From assembly GCA_949285135.1 (NCBI GenBank), contig CASDXO010000013.1:167607-231606 (forward strand): 64,000 bases of DNA, read 5' to 3'. Shown one piece after another: positions 26,072 through 35,457 of this stretch. The DNA is from an uncultured Phascolarctobacterium sp. (GTDB taxonomy: Bacteria > Bacillota > Negativicutes > Acidaminococcales > Acidaminococcaceae). The notes beneath the pieces were generated by a model that worked only from the letters and a program-made list of their open reading frames with translations, ran no database searches and was not told the origin of the DNA. The translations under genes and the position numbers were made by a program. The first letter of the stretch is position 1. Each line of letters opens with the position of its first letter.

Positions 26072-27136
26072 TTATTTAATATATTTTATTACTTCTGTCA
26101 TTAGAATGCTAAGCTCATATTTATTGTGTGCTGTGTTATATCCTGCAGTTGCTATTTTTAATCTTTCTTCAGGAACTTTAAGATAGTAATCAATTTGCCT
26201 GATAAGTTCTTCTGTATTATGAAATTCTATTAAATCTTTGCCGTGTTGTAATGTTGTTTCGGATATATGACCAGCATCTATTATTTCAAAAGCCTGGCAA
26301 CCTAAAAGTTCAAATGTACGCGGATTAGGACCAGTATGCAATCCTGTATGTTTACCAATATGTATATTTAGGCAAATTTTACTTTTATTATAAAGTTCTA
26401 CGAGGTCATTTCCAATAATGCCTTTGTTTATAATGCATTTGCAAAGATATTTATATTTTATTTTAAATTTTAATCTGCGAACAAGAATTTTAGGAATTAA
26501 CCAAAAATGAGGAATTTTATTAAGTTGCAGCATGGTATGTACAATAAACTTTTTATTGTTTTTGTAAGCATATTTGGCTACTTGTTCTAAAATATCAAGT
26601 CGCCTTTTATCAAGATTTCCTACAAAGCATAAGTCTATCTCTTGTTTATCTTTAATTTGAGGCAGTGGCTGGTATATATTTTCATCATATCCTAACGGTA
26701 TGAATTTAATAAATTTATTTGGGCTAAATTCAATTTTAGTATCACTAGGTTCATATGAAAAAATATCAGTATAATAATGCATATGTTCCAATGCTTTATC
26801 ACACCATCTAATTGAATCAATACAATACAGATAAATTGGGATATGATTATTGTTACAATATTCTAAAAATAGTGTACTCATTCGACTGTTATTAATTACA
26901 AAAATAAAATCCGGTTTATATTTTTCTGCTGCTTCAATGTATTTCTTATTTTGTTGATTAAAAAAATTAGTTAGAAATTTTTTTCTGGAGAATCTTTTCT
27001 CAATAGCATTCTGATCTTTGAATTTTATAAATTCAGGCTCATATGTAGTAAAGCCTAAACTTTCTAAAGAATTTTTTATAGATTTGGAATATAATATTGT
27101 TTGTGGAATTCCGATAAAAAGTATGGATTTGTTCAT
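26072..27136 (-). CDS. CgeB-like GT-B glycosyltransferase
   Basis: About 354 aa on the minus strand, starting MNKSILFIGIPQTILYS. The C-terminal half has LCFVGNLDKRRLDILE, NIHIGKHTGLHTGPNPRTFE and LLGCQAFEI, which is the pattern of CgeB/DUF3880-type GT-B enzymes found in many surface-glycan loci. I chose ATG (complement of 27134-27136), with GAGGTG about 10 nt upstream; upstream TTG codons in frame would add six residues. Substrate unknown. Confidence 0.8.
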   Translation of the reverse strand: MNKSILFIGIPQTILYSKSIKNSLESLGFTTYEPEFIKFKDQNAIEKRFSRKKFLTNFFNQQNKKYIEAAEKYKPDFIFVINNSRMSTLFLEYCNNNHIPIYLYCIDSIRWCDKALEHMHYYTDIFSYEPSDTKIEFSPNKFIKFIPLGYDENIYQPLPQIKDKQEIDLCFVGNLDKRRLDILEQVAKYAYKNNKKFIVHTMLQLNKIPHFWLIPKILVRRLKFKIKYKYLCKCIINKGIIGNDLVELYNKSKICLNIHIGKHTGLHTGPNPRTFELLGCQAFEIIDAGHISETTLQHGKDLIEFHNTEELIRQIDYYLKVPEERLKIATAGYNTAHNKYELSILMTEVIKYIK

Positions 27137-27225
27137 ATACAATATGCACCTCAATCGTATATCTAATAATGTCTAAATTATATCATATTTTATTATTTGC
27201 ATGATTAATATATGGAGTGATTTTT

Positions 27226-27918
27226 TTGATAAAAAATTTTTTGAGAAAAAAGTACGAAATTTCTTATTTTGAAAGTATACTTTGTAAAATTACAAGATGC
27301 TTGAGAGGAAGTAAAAAATGTCCTCAATTCATTTGCAAAATATCGGATAAGAAGTATGGCAGAAAAAATAACTTAACGAGATATTGGTTTGAAAAATATT
27401 GCAATATAAAAGTAGGTCATTACAGTTATGGCTTTGAGAGTATAGATAACTACAATGTAAAAAATATAGGTGCTTTTTGCTCTATTGCAAAAGTTTATAT
27501 TGTACCCAATGACCATAGGATGGATTGGGTATCAACAAGTCCTTTTTTATCTTTAAAAGAATTTGATTTTTTAGAATATGATAGAATGAATGAATACTGC
27601 ACTATGAAGGATAGAGAAACAGAAATTGGTAATGATGTTTGGATTGGCGAAAATGTAATTATTTTTGAAGGTGTAAGAATAGGTGATGGTGCTGTTATTG
27701 CTGCTGGCAGCATAATTAGAAAAGATGTGCCTCCCTATGCAGTAGTAGGGGGAGTAGATAAAATACTTAAGTATAGGTTTAATGATGAAATAATACAAAA
27801 ATTGTTACAGATAAAATGGTGGAATTGGGACACTGAAAAAATAAGGAATAATATAGAGTTATTTTATAATATAGAAAAATTTGTGGATAAATTTTATGAG
27901 GAGGTTCAGAAAAGATGA
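27226..27918 (+). CDS. CatB/XAT-type hexapeptide acetyltransferase
   Basis: A 230-aa left-handed beta-helix acyltransferase: [15 protein letters not shown], the [15 protein letters not shown] catalytic His region, then hexapeptide rungs ([40 protein letters not shown]). These enzymes O-acetylate sugars in surface-glycan loci. TTG 27226 is preferred as start (GGAG at 27214-27217, 8-nt spacing); GTG 27217 is the alternative. Overlaps rmlA by ATGA. It is intact, in contrast to the second hexapeptide gene at 32396. Confidence 0.85.
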   Translation: MIKNFLRKKYEISYFESILCKITRCLRGSKKCPQFICKISDKKYGRKNNLTRYWFEKYCNIKVGHYSYGFESIDNYNVKNIGAFCSIAKVYIVPNDHRMDWVSTSPFLSLKEFDFLEYDRMNEYCTMKDRETEIGNDVWIGENVIIFEGVRIGDGAVIAAGSIIRKDVPPYAVVGGVDKILKYRFNDEIIQKLLQIKWWNWDTEKIRNNIELFYNIEKFVDKFYEEVQKR

Positions 27919-28793
27919 AAGGTATAATTTTAGCAGGTGGCAGTGGTACAAGACTTTATCCGCTGACAATGGTAACAAGCAAACAGTTACTTCCAATATA
28001 TGATAAACCCATGATTTTTTATCCTTTATCTATTTTAATGCTGGCAGGAATACGTGATATTTTGATTATATCTACACCACAAGATTTGCCTAATTTTGAA
28101 CGTCTTTTAGGTGATGGCAGCAGGTATGGAATAAAATTAAGCTATAAAGTGCAGCCATCTCCTGATGGATTGGCTCAGGCGTTTATTTTAGGTGAAGAAT
28201 TTATATCAGGTGACAGATGTGCCATGATTTTAGGAGATAACATTTTTTATGGTGCAGGCTTGGTACAACATTTAAAAGCTGCTGTTAGTAATGAACAAGG
28301 AGCAACTGTTTTCGGTTATTATGTAGAAGATCCAGAACGATTTGGCGTAGTAGAATTTGATCAAGCTGGACAGGCCATTTCATTAGAAGAAAAACCAATG
28401 CATCCTAGAAGCAATTATGCAGTAACAGGATTATATTTTTATGATAATAAAGTATGTAAATATGCTAAAAGTTTAAAACCTTCTGCTCGTGGGGAACTTG
28501 AGATAACTGATTTAAATAAAATTTATCTAAATGATAATCAATTAAAAGTTGTAACTTTAGGCAGAGGTTATGCTTGGTTAGATACCGGAACTGTAGAAAG
28601 CCTGCATGAAGCGGCAGAGTTTGTAAAAGCTGTAGAGACGAGGACTGGTATTGCTATAGCAGTATTGGAAGAAATTGCTTATCATAATAACTGGATCAGT
28701 AAAAGGCAGTTATTAGAAAGTGCTGAACAATACGGAAAGGCACCTTATGGAGTATATTTGAAAAAGGTTGCAGATGGTAAGATAAAATATTAA
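27915..28793 (+). CDS. rmlA: Glucose-1-phosphate thymidylyltransferase RmlA
   Basis: A 292-aa nucleotidyltransferase: [37 protein letters not shown] and ILGDNIFYG are all present. It makes dTDP-glucose, the common precursor for both the rhamnose branch (RmlB/C/D) and the 3-amino-3,6-dideoxyhexose branch encoded in this island. Full length. Starts in a 4-nt overlap with the acetyltransferase gene. Confidence 0.97.
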   Translation: MKGIILAGGSGTRLYPLTMVTSKQLLPIYDKPMIFYPLSILMLAGIRDILIISTPQDLPNFERLLGDGSRYGIKLSYKVQPSPDGLAQAFILGEEFISGDRCAMILGDNIFYGAGLVQHLKAAVSNEQGATVFGYYVEDPERFGVVEFDQAGQAISLEEKPMHPRSNYAVTGLYFYDNKVCKYAKSLKPSARGELEITDLNKIYLNDNQLKVVTLGRGYAWLDTGTVESLHEAAEFVKAVETRTGIAIAVLEEIAYHNNWISKRQLLESAEQYGKAPYGVYLKKVADGKIKY

Positions 28794-28821
28794 GCATAAA
28801 CAACAGGGAATGGTGTAAATA

Positions 28822-29367
28822 ATGGAAATAATTAAAACAAAGCTGGATGGTGTAGTTATTATTATACCTGATGTTTTTGGTGATAACAGAGGTTTCTTTA
28901 TGGAAAGCTGGAACAAAGCTAAAATGGCTGCAGCAGGGTATAACTATGATTTTGTCCAGGATAATCACTCTAAAAGTATGGTAAAAGGAACTTTACGTGG
29001 CATTCATTTTCAGAAGGGTGAGAAAGCGCAGGCTAAATTGGTACGCTGTGTGAAAGGTGCAGTATTGGATGTTGCTGTAGATTTGCGTAAGGATAGCCTA
29101 ACTTTTAAACAATGGATAGCTGTTGAGTTAAGTGAAGATAATAAAAAGCAGATTATTATTCCTCGTGGATTTGGACATGGATTCGTTACTTTGACAGATG
29201 ATGTAGAATTTTTATATAAAGCAGATAATTATTATGCACCGGAAGCTGAAGGCGGTATAAGGTGGAATGATCCTGCTCTTGGTATTGAATGGGGAATTAC
29301 AGATCCAATATTATCTGAAAAAGATAAAAATAACTTATTTTTGAAAGACATATGTGAATTGCTGTAG
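28822..29367 (+). CDS. rmlC: dTDP-4-dehydrorhamnose 3,5-epimerase RmlC
   Basis: A 181-aa cupin: FGDNRGFFMESWN, FVQDNHSKSMVKGTLRGIHF (catalytic His), PRGFGHGFVTLTDDVEFLYK and the closing GIRWNDPALGIEW. Standard length. It epimerises dTDP-4-keto-6-deoxyglucose for RmlD. Confidence 0.97.
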   Translation: MEIIKTKLDGVVIIIPDVFGDNRGFFMESWNKAKMAAAGYNYDFVQDNHSKSMVKGTLRGIHFQKGEKAQAKLVRCVKGAVLDVAVDLRKDSLTFKQWIAVELSEDNKKQIIIPRGFGHGFVTLTDDVEFLYKADNYYAPEAEGGIRWNDPALGIEWGITDPILSEKDKNNLFLKDICELL

Positions 29368-29382
29368 ATTGGAAGAATTAAA

Positions 29383-30834
29383 ATGAATATAGATCTATTT
29401 TTAAATCAAGTTAAAAGTGATATAAAGGAGTGCTTGAATAAAAAACAATATGAAAATGCACTGGTTTTAATAAGAATGTGTGCAGATATTACTTATTGTT
29501 ATAATCAATATTATTGTGATGATGTATTAGAAGATTATTTAAAAGAAATATCAGAAGCTATTTTACAGGATACGAAAATAGAACAAACAGAAAAAAACAC
29601 TATATTATTTTATGACGGATTTGGGTATAATGATCGTGGATTAATTCAAATATATTTAAAAGCTCTATGTAAAATTGGTAAAGTAATATATATTACTAGG
29701 GATAAATCAAGAAATTCTATTCCAGATGTATTGAGTATATTGAATGAAAATAATGGTATAATCTTTTTTATTAAAGATGAGCCTTTTGTTAAACAGATTA
29801 AATATGTTAATAATATTGTGGAAACATATAAACCTTCTCATATGTTTATGTATACATATCCTCATGATGTTGTTATACCCATAGTGTTTAATAAATATGA
29901 GGGGATTATTAAGAGATATCAGATAAATTTAACAGATCATGCTTTTTGGTTAGGAAAAAAATCATTTGACTATTGCATTGAATTTAGAGATTGGGGGGCT
30001 TCATTATCTTATTTTTATCGTAATTTAAACAAAAGTAAGATAGTAATGCTGCCTTATTATCCTAATATTAATTGGAAACAAGAATTTTTAGGGTATCCAT
30101 TTCCATTTGATGAAAAGAAACAAAGATTTATTTTTTCTGGTGGACAATTATATAAAACTTTAGGTGGAGAAAATAAATATTATAAAATAATTGATTATAT
30201 TTTAGCAAAATACACTGATGTTATATTTTGGTATGCTGGTTCTGGAGATAGAACAGAAATGGATAAACTTATTAAGAAATATCCTGATAGATTATATTTA
30301 ACTACTGAAAGAAAAGATTTTTTTCAAATTATTCAGCGGTGTGAGTTTTACTTAAGCACATATCCTTATTGTGGTGGTTTGATGTTTCAGTATGCTGCAG
30401 CAGCAGGAAAAGTTCCTCTTACATTAAGATACGATTCAGCGACAGATGGATTTTTGATTAATCAAGAAAAATTAGGTATAGAATTTGATACAATTGCAGA
30501 TATCTTAAGAGAGACAAGTAAATTGCTATCTAATAAATATTATTTAAAAAAACAAAATAATAATATGAATAGAGCTATTATATCTGAAAATAAATTTTTA
30601 TATAATCTTAGAACGTTAATGATGTACGGAAATACTGAGTATTTATGTAACTTTGATGATATAGATTTGTCTAGATTGAAAAAATCTACTAAAGAATTAA
30701 TGGATACTAATAGATTATATAAAATGGTATCTGCTTATAAAAAGTGGATTGTGGCAAGTAGGTATAAAAAAATTTTTCTACAAGGAAGAATTTTAAGGTT
30801 ACGTGATAAATTATTTAGAGTTTTTTATAAATAG
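29383..30834 (+). CDS. Predicted GT-B-like glycosyltransferase, family not assigned
   Basis: A 483-aa protein with no signal peptide. An N-terminal helical extension of about 70 residues precedes a Rossmann-like part (NTILFYDGFGYNDRGLIQIYLK). The second half has FIFSGGQLYKTLGG, VIFWYAGSGDRTEMDKLI and LSTYPYCGGLMFQYAAAAGK, as in the nucleotide-sugar-binding domain of GT-B transferases. Very AT-rich and lies between rmlC and the aminosugar genes, so it probably uses a dTDP-sugar. Assignment is moderate; acceptor unknown. Confidence 0.65.
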   Translation: MNIDLFLNQVKSDIKECLNKKQYENALVLIRMCADITYCYNQYYCDDVLEDYLKEISEAILQDTKIEQTEKNTILFYDGFGYNDRGLIQIYLKALCKIGKVIYITRDKSRNSIPDVLSILNENNGIIFFIKDEPFVKQIKYVNNIVETYKPSHMFMYTYPHDVVIPIVFNKYEGIIKRYQINLTDHAFWLGKKSFDYCIEFRDWGASLSYFYRNLNKSKIVMLPYYPNINWKQEFLGYPFPFDEKKQRFIFSGGQLYKTLGGENKYYKIIDYILAKYTDVIFWYAGSGDRTEMDKLIKKYPDRLYLTTERKDFFQIIQRCEFYLSTYPYCGGLMFQYAAAAGKVPLTLRYDSATDGFLINQEKLGIEFDTIADILRETSKLLSNKYYLKKQNNNMNRAIISENKFLYNLRTLMMYGNTEYLCNFDDIDLSRLKKSTKELMDTNRLYKMVSAYKKWIVASRYKKIFLQGRILRLRDKLFRVFYK

Positions 30835-30855
30835 TCATATAATGAGGTGTGTTTT

Positions 30856-31950
30856 ATGAATATATTAGCGAACAGAATGGACAGAGGATTCTTTAAATAT
30901 CAAAAAGAATTTGAGCAAAAAGCTTTAGATGTATTGAGATCAGGATGGTATGTATTAGGAGAGGAAGTTGCAGCTTTTGAGAAAGAGTTTGCTGAGTATA
31001 CAGGATCTAAATATTGTGTTGGACTTGCAAGTGGATTAGATGCTTTGTGGATTGCATTTAGAGTATTAGGGATTAGTAAAGGTGATGAAGTTATAGTACA
31101 AGGTAATACTTATATTGCAAGTGTTATGGGTATAACTATCAATGGTGCTACACCGGTTTTTGTAGAACCTGATGAATATTTTTCAATAGATGCGGATAAA
31201 ATTGAAGAAAAAATTACAAGTAAAACTAAAGCTATTTTAGTAGTGCATTTATATGGTATTCCTACACCAATGGACAAAATTACTGCTTTATGTAAAAAAT
31301 ATGATTTAAAACTAGTTGAAGATTGTGCTCAGTCACATGGAGCTACGTATAATGGGAAAATGACAGGTACGTTTGGTGATATAGGATGTTTTTCATTTTA
31401 TCCTTCTAAAAATCTTGGAGCTTTTGGTGATGCTGGTGCTGTTGTGGTTAACGATAAAGGATTGGCAGATTCTTTTAGAATGTTTAGAAACTATGGCAGT
31501 GAGAAAAGATATTATAATAAGGTAGTAGGCGCAAATTCAAGATTAGATGAGCTTCAGGCAGGTTTATTGAGAGTTAGATTGAAATACATGAAAGATATAA
31601 CTGCTGAAAAAATAGCAATAGCTGAAAAATATAATAATGAGTTGAAAAATGATATGATTATTTTACCCAAAGTTCCAGATAAGGGAACTTGTGTATGGCA
31701 TCAATATGTTATTAAATGTGAAGAACGCAATCGATTAATGACTTATTTAAATAATCAAGGAATTGGAACTATCATTCATTACCCTATTCCTCCTCATTTG
31801 TCTGAAGCGTATGCTTATTTAAAAATGAAGAAAGGTGATTTGCCTATAACAGAGAAATTAGCAGATACAGTTTTATCTATCCCGATTTATAATGGCATGA
31901 CAAATGATGAACAAGATTATATTATAAGTAAAATAAATGATTTCAAATAA
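30856..31950 (+). CDS. DegT/DnrJ/EryC1 sugar aminotransferase (FdtB/QdtB-like)
   Basis: A 364-aa PLP enzyme: WYVLGEEVAAFEKEFAEYTG, VEDCAQSHGATYNGKM, and the PLP lysine in SFYPSKNLGAFGDAG (Lys185). It is most similar in pattern to the 3-aminotransferases that make dTDP-3-amino-3,6-dideoxy-galactose or -glucose. A ketoisomerase-like cupin gene follows, as expected for that pathway. ATG 30856 is preferred (GAGGTG 30844-30849). Whether the product is Fuc3N or Qui3N depends on the isomerase and cannot be read here. Confidence 0.88.
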   Translation: MNILANRMDRGFFKYQKEFEQKALDVLRSGWYVLGEEVAAFEKEFAEYTGSKYCVGLASGLDALWIAFRVLGISKGDEVIVQGNTYIASVMGITINGATPVFVEPDEYFSIDADKIEEKITSKTKAILVVHLYGIPTPMDKITALCKKYDLKLVEDCAQSHGATYNGKMTGTFGDIGCFSFYPSKNLGAFGDAGAVVVNDKGLADSFRMFRNYGSEKRYYNKVVGANSRLDELQAGLLRVRLKYMKDITAEKIAIAEKYNNELKNDMIILPKVPDKGTCVWHQYVIKCEERNRLMTYLNNQGIGTIIHYPIPPHLSEAYAYLKMKKGDLPITEKLADTVLSIPIYNGMTNDEQDYIISKINDFK

Positions 31951-31977
31951 TAGATTGTGGTAAAGGTTGGTAATATA

Positions 31978-32373
31978 ATGTCATTAAAAGACAAATGTTA
32001 TTTAATAAACTTTAAGGAATTCGGTGATTCAAGAGGAAAGTTAGTAGCAATAGAAGGTAAGAAAACAATACCATTTGATATAAAGCGAATATTTTATATA
32101 TATGATTCTGATTCAAATGTAATTAGAGGACAACATGCAAATAGGAAGTCTAATTTTATACTTATAAGTATTTGTGGGGAATGTAAAATAAAGTTATCTG
32201 ATGGAAAAGAAGAGTTGATAGTATATCTTGATAAACGTAATGTAGGATTATATATTCCAAAAATGATTTGGAAAGATATGTATGATTTTTCTGATAATGC
32301 TGTTTTATTGTGTTTGTCTGATCAAGAATATTTAGAAGATGAATATATAAGAGATATTAATAAACTAAAGTAA
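31978..32373 (+). CDS. WxcM/FdtA/QdtA-family cupin, probable sugar 3,4-ketoisomerase
   Basis: A 131-aa single-domain cupin: FGDSRGKLVAIEG, IFYIYDSDSNVIRGQHANRK and IPKMIWKDMYDFS. The family converts dTDP-4-keto-6-deoxyglucose to the 3-keto isomer used by the preceding aminotransferase. Characterised FdtA/QdtA proteins, as I remember them, have HAH at the active site; here the motif is HAN (His53, Asn55), a variant I believe is frequent in annotated WxcM-like proteins. ATG 31978 is preferred over an upstream GTG because AGGTTGG gives good spacing. Confidence 0.8.
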   Translation: MSLKDKCYLINFKEFGDSRGKLVAIEGKKTIPFDIKRIFYIYDSDSNVIRGQHANRKSNFILISICGECKIKLSDGKEELIVYLDKRNVGLYIPKMIWKDMYDFSDNAVLLCLSDQEYLEDEYIRDINKLK

Positions 32374-32395
32374 TTTATAAATTTTGGTGATTAAA

Positions 32396-32977
32396 ATGAG
32401 TATTTTTAAAAAGTGGTATAAAAAATATAGGTTGTTTAAAAACAAGATTTCAATATATTTTTTTAAGGGCGATATAACTATAGGAAAGAGAGTAGAATTT
32501 AATCAGCCATTAAGTTTATATAACGAAAAGGGTAGCATTATTATTGGTAACGATTGTTTTTTGGAGTAGAATATGGTGGAGGATTTAGGTATGGGGAAAT
32601 AGAAATACAAGCAAGAAGTAAAAAAGCTAAAATTGTAATAGGTAATAATTAATGTATATACAAATAATAATTTAATAATTTGTTGTAGAAAATTTATACA
32701 AATTCATGATAATGTTTTAATTGGGAAAGATGTATCTATTACAGATCATAGTGCACATGGTATACATCCTAAAAAAAGATATTGCGCGGGCACAGCTAAA
32801 GATGTAATAATTAGAAAAAACGTTTGGATTGGTAATAATGTTATGATATTACCAGGTACAATTATTGGTGAAAATTCTATTGTTGGAGCTAATAGTGTTA
32901 TTAAAGGAATTTTTCCAGAAAATGTAATTATTCAAGGAAATCCAGCAAAAGTTACTAAAAAGATAATTATAGATTAA
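32396..32977 (+). pseudogene. Hexapeptide acetyltransferase broken by two frameshifts
   Basis: Translation from ATG 32396 reads a normal N-terminus (KGDITIGKRVEFNQPLSLY, then GSIIIGNDCF) and stops at TAG 32567. The reading continues in another frame from about 32563 (GVEYGGGFRYGEIEIQARSK to VIGNN, stop near 32650) and again in a third segment to TAA 32975-32977 (NVLIGKDVSITDHSAHGIHP, NVWIGNNVMILPGTIIGENS, IIQGNPAKV). Joined, these make a normal left-handed beta-helix acetyltransferase of about 190 aa. The first shift is at a T6 run and the second at ggtaataattaa. Given its position it may have acetylated the 3-amino sugar (FdtC/QdtC role) or a hydroxyl. A sequencing error at both sites is less likely but possible. 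Confidence 0.8.
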
Positions 32978-33008
32978 ACGTGTATTGTAATATATGGAGA
33001 ATAGTAGA

Positions 33009-33620
33009 ATGAATATTATGAAAAATAATAAAGTTCAACTTATTGGTAAATATACTGTATTAAACGAAGTTGAACCGAAATATTTTACTAACATCATAGA
33101 GTGGCGGAACAATCCTGAAAATAATAGATTTTTAAATCAACCGTATAAATTAACTTCAGAATTACAACAAAAATGGTACAATGAGTATTTGCAGGATGAT
33201 ACACAGGGTTTATTTATAATGATAGATAAAGAAAAGAATAAACCTTTTGGAACAATTGGTTGGACAGATTATGATAATGTACAAAATGTGTGTGTATCGG
33301 GCAGGGTTTTAATTGGCGAATCTGAATATCGTGGTTCTATACAAGGAACTGAAGCTATGATTCTTTTTGGCGATTATTTATATGAAAATCTGGGTGTAGA
33401 TAAAGTTTATGGACATGCTGCTGCAAGTAATAAAAAAGTAGTTGCATGGAATAAAAAATTAGGGTTTCATAAAAGCAAAGATACAATCAAATTTCCTGAA
33501 CATATATATGTTAATGGTATTGAGCATGACGAATATTTAAGAACTAAAGATGATTATTTAGATGCTAGGGGAAAAATAATAAAACTAATTGATGTTTTAG
33601 GAGGAAATAAAAATGACTAA
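33009..33620 (+). CDS. GNAT (RimJ/RimL-type) N-acetyltransferase
   Basis: A 203-aa GNAT-fold protein: FTNIIEWRNNPENNRFLNQP at the N-terminus, FGTIGWTDYD, then the acetyl-CoA region YRGSIQGTEAMILFGDYLYE and VYGHAAASNKKVVAWNKKLGF. Such enzymes in glycan loci acylate amino sugars (as WecD and PseH do). ATG 33009 is chosen because GGAGA at 32996-33000 fits it; ATG 32994 is too early. The 3' end overlaps the acyl carrier protein gene by 8 nt, linking it to the acyl-assembly genes. Confidence 0.82.
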   Translation: MNIMKNNKVQLIGKYTVLNEVEPKYFTNIIEWRNNPENNRFLNQPYKLTSELQQKWYNEYLQDDTQGLFIMIDKEKNKPFGTIGWTDYDNVQNVCVSGRVLIGESEYRGSIQGTEAMILFGDYLYENLGVDKVYGHAAASNKKVVAWNKKLGFHKSKDTIKFPEHIYVNGIEHDEYLRTKDDYLDARGKIIKLIDVLGGNKND

Positions 33621-33834
33621 CCAAGAAAAATTACAATTATTAGAAGAGATTATGGAATTAGATGAAGGAACTTTAAAAGAAGATATGCTTTTATCTGATA
33701 TTGATGAATGGGATAGCATTTCTTTACTGTCTTTTATGGCAATGATGGATGAAAAATTTTCTAAAAATATTACTGGTAGCGAAGTGAAAATTCAAAAAAC
33801 TGTTGGTGATTTAATGTCTCTCATGGAGAATTAA
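33613..33834 (+). CDS. Acyl/peptidyl carrier protein 1
   Basis: A 73-aa acidic four-helix carrier protein. The phosphopantetheine serine is Ser35 in DEWDSISLLSF. The housekeeping AcpP motif is DSLD, so this is a specialised carrier. It lies between a GNAT gene and a ketoreductase-like SDR and overlaps its upstream neighbour. It probably holds an acyl or aminoacyl intermediate as a thioester. Confidence 0.88.
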   Translation: MTNQEKLQLLEEIMELDEGTLKEDMLLSDIDEWDSISLLSFMAMMDEKFSKNITGSEVKIQKTVGDLMSLMEN

Positions 33835-33835
33835 C

Positions 33836-34582
33836 ATGCTTGCTCTTAAAGGAAAGTATATATTAGTTACTGGTGCTTCTTCTGGAATTGGTTTTGAGAC
33901 TGCTATACATCTCAGTAAAACAGGAGCTAATCTTGTAATTACAGGAAGAAATCCAGAGAGGCTTAGTGAGTGTTTTTCAAAGTTAGAAAATAATGGACAT
34001 TTGCAAATTACCGCTGACTTACGTAATACAGATGATGTTTTAAAAATATTTGAATATATAAAATCCAATGATGTAAGATTAAATGGTATGGTACATTGTG
34101 CAGGAATTTCAGATGTTACTCCTGTTAAGGCGCTTACGAGAGAAAAATTATCTAGTATTTTTGAAACTAATTTTTTCTCTTTTATTGAGCTTGTCAGACA
34201 ATTTTGCAACAAGAAATATTCTAATGATTATAGTAGCATCGTGGCTGTTTCAGCAATGTTAGTTCATAAGCCTCGTCCATATGAATTAGCTTACATTGCC
34301 TCTAAAGCTGCTTTAGAAGCAGCTATTCCAGTTATTGGTATGGAGTATAAAAAAAGAGGTCTACGTATTAATGCAGTTATTCCTGGATTTGTGAAGACAG
34401 CTATGGTGATGGAAAATATTGAAAAGTTTGGAAATGTAGAAGAAATGAATAGGTTAGCTGGTGAATTTTTACATGGCTGGGAAGAACCTATTGATGTAGC
34501 AAAAATTATAGGATTCTTAATGGGCGAAGATGCTAGTATAATTAATGGAAGATGTATTTATGCTGATGGTGGAATGATATGA
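33836..34582 (+). CDS. SDR oxidoreductase, FabG-like ketoreductase
   Basis: A 248-aa classical SDR: TGASSGIGFETA cofactor motif, HCAG (NNAG variant), catalytic Ser in VAVSAML, YIASK (YxxxK) and the C-terminal IINGRCIYADGGM typical of FabG-like reductases. It starts 2 nt after the carrier protein gene, so reduction of a carrier-bound 3-keto group is the natural guess. It could instead act on a sugar or free acid. Overlaps the next gene by ATGA. Confidence 0.88.
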   Translation: MLALKGKYILVTGASSGIGFETAIHLSKTGANLVITGRNPERLSECFSKLENNGHLQITADLRNTDDVLKIFEYIKSNDVRLNGMVHCAGISDVTPVKALTREKLSSIFETNFFSFIELVRQFCNKKYSNDYSSIVAVSAMLVHKPRPYELAYIASKAALEAAIPVIGMEYKKRGLRINAVIPGFVKTAMVMENIEKFGNVEEMNRLAGEFLHGWEEPIDVAKIIGFLMGEDASIINGRCIYADGGMI

Positions 34583-35439
34583 ATAGCTTACCTTTATTTA
34601 AAGATGATAATAATGTATGGGTTTATAAAGACGATATTATTGCTAAGCTAAAAGAGATAGGTGCTTGTAATTGTGAATACTTGTTTATACATACGGATAT
34701 TTCTTTTGGCTTTTTAAATCCATCTTTAAAGAAAAAAGAATATTTGGAAGAATTATATAAATGCCTATGTTCGTTAAATGTCGGAACGTTAATTTTTCCT
34801 GCTTTTACTTACAGCTTTTGCAATGGTGAAGATTTTGATGTAAATAATAGTAAAACCAGTATGGGGGTTTTAATAGAATATATAAGGAAAAAGCCGGAAG
34901 CACATAGAACTCTTGATCCGTTGCTTTCTTTAATTTTAGTTGGTGAAAATAAGACAGCATTAGATGATGCTTTGAGTATGCATTCTTTGGGTGAAAATAG
35001 CGCTTTTGATAAAATTCATCGTTTAAATAATTTAAAGTTTTTGTTTTTTGGTGCCGAGTTCGATGAATATTTTACTTATGTACATTATGTAGAGAAAATG
35101 TTGAATGTTCCTTATAGATTTGATAAAGAGTTTTCTGGGAATATAATTGACTATAAAGGAAATAAATATTTTGATAGGCATTATATACATACCCAGTGCG
35201 GGAAAGTAAAACTTAAAAATTATTCAGAGATGAAATTGGATTTAATCAAAGAGAATAAATTAAAGATTGCTAAATTAGGGAATAAAGAAGTTTGTTGTAT
35301 AAGTGAACAGGACGCATATAAAGCTGTTCATGATAGAATTATAAATAACATAAATAGTTTTGTTGAACCTTTTAAAGAAGATGATTTAACGCATGAATAT
35401 ACTTTTGGAAAGAATGGAGAAAGAGTAACTCATTGTTAA
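34579..35439 (+). CDS. AAC(3)-fold N-acyltransferase
   Basis: A 286-aa member of the aminoglycoside 3-N-acetyltransferase family: FIHTDISFGFL, TLIFPAFTYSFCNGEDFD, the AHRTLDPLLSLILVG block with the conserved His, HSLGENSAFDKI and FFGAEFDEYFTYVHYVE. Family members in glycan clusters acylate amino sugars with acetyl-CoA or other acyl donors. Here it sits among carrier-protein genes, so it may transfer the finished acyl group from carrier to amino sugar. Nothing suggests drug resistance. Confidence 0.85.
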   Translation: MNSLPLFKDDNNVWVYKDDIIAKLKEIGACNCEYLFIHTDISFGFLNPSLKKKEYLEELYKCLCSLNVGTLIFPAFTYSFCNGEDFDVNNSKTSMGVLIEYIRKKPEAHRTLDPLLSLILVGENKTALDDALSMHSLGENSAFDKIHRLNNLKFLFFGAEFDEYFTYVHYVEKMLNVPYRFDKEFSGNIIDYKGNKYFDRHYIHTQCGKVKLKNYSEMKLDLIKENKLKIAKLGNKEVCCISEQDAYKAVHDRIINNINSFVEPFKEDDLTHEYTFGKNGERVTHC

Positions 35440-35457
35440 ATTTTAGGAGGAAGCATT

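Noticed and set aside
34579..35439. AAC(3)-family gene considered as an aminoglycoside resistance determinant
   Set aside because: It is fused by overlaps into a biosynthetic operon and flanked by carrier-protein genes. A role in sugar acylation is more economical.
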